This document shows positions 14,498 through 15,274 of a stretch of 15,274 bases of DNA, one piece after another. The notes below the pieces were generated by a model. It worked only from the letters and a program-made list of their open reading frames with translations. It searched no databases and had not been told where the DNA came from. Source of the stretch: an uncultured Lachnospiraceae bacterium (GTDB lineage Bacteria > Bacillota > Clostridia > Lachnospirales > Lachnospiraceae); contig CACWUI010000045.1 of the NCBI GenBank assembly GCA_902764045.1, positions 1-15,274 of the forward strand. The letters are read 5' to 3'. Both the position numbers and the translations under genes were made by a program. How positions within the stretch are numbered: position 1 is the first letter of the stretch; every line of letters starts with the position of its first letter.

Positions 14498-14563
14498 GGA
14501 AGACACAGGGACGGTTCTTTTGTCTTTAAATATCAAGACAAAAGAACCGTCCCCGTGTCTTCC
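14498..14563. repeat. 29-bp inverted repeat of the GGGACGGTTCTTTTGTC type
   Basis: Arms 14498-14526 and 14535-14563 are complementary at 28 of 29 positions around an eight-base loop; the one mismatch becomes a U-G pair in a minus-strand transcript. The core GGGACGGTTCTTTTGTCTT is a motif I know as frequent in Firmicutes intergenic regions, where REP-like palindromes mobilised by IS200-like (RAYT) transposases are suspected. No transposase is present here. There is no T-run directly after either arm, so it is a poor intrinsic terminator. Confidence 0.75.
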
Positions 14564-14592
14564 ATCAACAAATATATCTCTGTTTTCCGGAC

Positions 14593-15274
14593 TTATTTAT
14601 ATTTATAGAATCCTTCTCCGGCATTTATTCCGGTTTTTCCGGCATCTATCTTCTCTTTAAGCTTTGCAGCGATCTTGGCTGCAGTAGAGTCAGGATCAGA
14701 TGTAGCCTCAGGATTGTTCATGACTATGTTATAAGCCGTGGTCAGTCCTACAATATCAAGGATCCTGAAAGGGCCCGTAGGGGCGCCTGTTGCCAGCATC
14801 CAAGTCTTGTCTATAGTTTCCGGGTCTGCAACATCATTTGCGTAAAGTGCCTGAGCCGCATTCAGGAAAGGCACCAGCATGGAGTTTAAGATATATCCCG
14901 GCTGTTCCTTGTGAAGTTCAAGAGGAACCATGCCGATCTGACCGGCAAACTCGGAAACCGCCTTGTAGGCCCCGGAATCCGTGCCTTCATGTCCCATAAC
15001 CTCTGCAGTATTCATTCTCCATATTTCATTTGCAAAATGAAGCGCAAGGTATTTTTCAGGTCTTCCTGTGTACTCTGCAAATGCGCTGGGGAGCATGGTA
15101 GATGAATTTGTCGCCAGGATAGTCTTTTCCGGCAAATGTCCTGCCAGTTCTTTGTAAAATTCTATTTTTGCCCGGGGATTTTCCGCCATAGCCTCGATCA
15201 CAAGATCAGCGTCGCCAAATGCCTCATCCATATCCGTCACATACTTTATGTTATTGTATGCGTCATCGGCATTT
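14593..15274 (-). CDS. 3-hydroxyacyl-CoA dehydrogenase (5' end beyond window)
   Basis: The last 227 codons of an NAD-dependent enzyme that interconverts 3-hydroxyacyl-CoA and 3-oxoacyl-CoA, as in butyrate formation or fatty-acid beta-oxidation. The N-terminal Rossmann glycine loop is outside the window. Visible are the end of the NAD domain (DADLVIEAMAEN) and the catalytic set: Ser in TNSST, His in LALHFAN, Glu in NTAEVMGH and Asn in GYILNSMLVPFLNAA. The C-terminal domain ends in GINAGEGFYKY. The sequence LALHFANEIWRMNTAEVMGH differs from the HFFNP type of Hbd, so this is the second bacterial group rather than the standard crotonase-operon Hbd. No thiolase or crotonase is beside it downstream. 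The open frame continues to the window edge without a start. Confidence 0.9.
   Translation of the reverse strand, partial: NADDAYNNIKYVTDMDEAFGDADLVIEAMAENPRAKIEFYKELAGHLPEKTILATNSSTMLPSAFAEYTGRPEKYLALHFANEIWRMNTAEVMGHEGTDSGAYKAVSEFAGQIGMVPLELHKEQPGYILNSMLVPFLNAAQALYANDVADPETIDKTWMLATGAPTGPFRILDIVGLTTAYNIVMNNPEATSDPDSTAAKIAAKLKEKIDAGKTGINAGEGFYKYK

Noticed and set aside
14498..14563. CRISPR repeat
   Set aside because: A single palindrome with an eight-base loop, no regularly spaced copies and no cas genes.

Overview
The window looks like chromosome from a Lachnospiraceae-type gut Clostridium. The signs are strong AGGAGG-type ribosome sites, a clostridial NADP-type glutamate dehydrogenase, YTGW/HWSYFG cell-wall-binding repeats of the Lachnospiraceae kind, a moderate-to-low GC content, and a GGGACGGTTCTTTTGTC inverted repeat of a type I recall as common in Firmicutes. 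No rRNA, tRNA, CRISPR array, complete insertion sequence or phage gene was seen. Intact metabolic genes alternate with a large amount of gene debris.

Left part (1-4200): folC (minus, cut by the window edge) diverges from gdhA (plus), which has a good promoter and ends at a long compound hairpin terminator. Next come a broken LRR/Ig-like/cell-wall-binding surface protein gene (minus) and an orphan gene fragment (plus).

Centre (4164-7600): a compact minus-strand operon encodes an AMP-forming fatty-acyl ligase (adenylation enzyme), a stand-alone NRPS condensation domain and an acyl carrier protein, with its own promoter and terminator. This minimal A-C-T set matches the architecture of gut-clostridial clusters that make fatty acid amides: the ligase would load an acyl group on the carrier and the condensation enzyme would pass it to an amine. 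The ligase gene carries a frameshift near 6580-6605, so the pathway may be dead here. It is the best candidate for an interesting system in the window.

Next block (7600-11062): a FocA/NirC-type transporter remnant, then a two-gene ABC exporter (MacB-type ATPase plus FtsX-like permease, start and stop codons overlapping). Its leader holds a strong promoter, two GTTAGC-N4-GCTAAC palindromes that resemble DtxR/IdeR iron boxes, and the first 22 codons of a DUF2325 protein. The exporter seems to have captured the promoter of a metal-regulated gene.

Right part (11080-15274): a GNAT acetyltransferase (minus) diverges from a SAM-dependent methyltransferase (plus) of the leucine carboxyl methyltransferase type. 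Two small gene remnants and a 15-bp-stem hairpin follow; the hairpin has truncated a macro-domain gene. A minus-strand string of small genes (winged-helix fragment, Dabb protein, TfoX N-terminal protein, truncated macro domain) precedes a short hydrophobic ORF with a perfect Shine-Dalgarno sequence, a cluster of inverted repeats, and the C-terminal three quarters of a 3-hydroxyacyl-CoA dehydrogenase.
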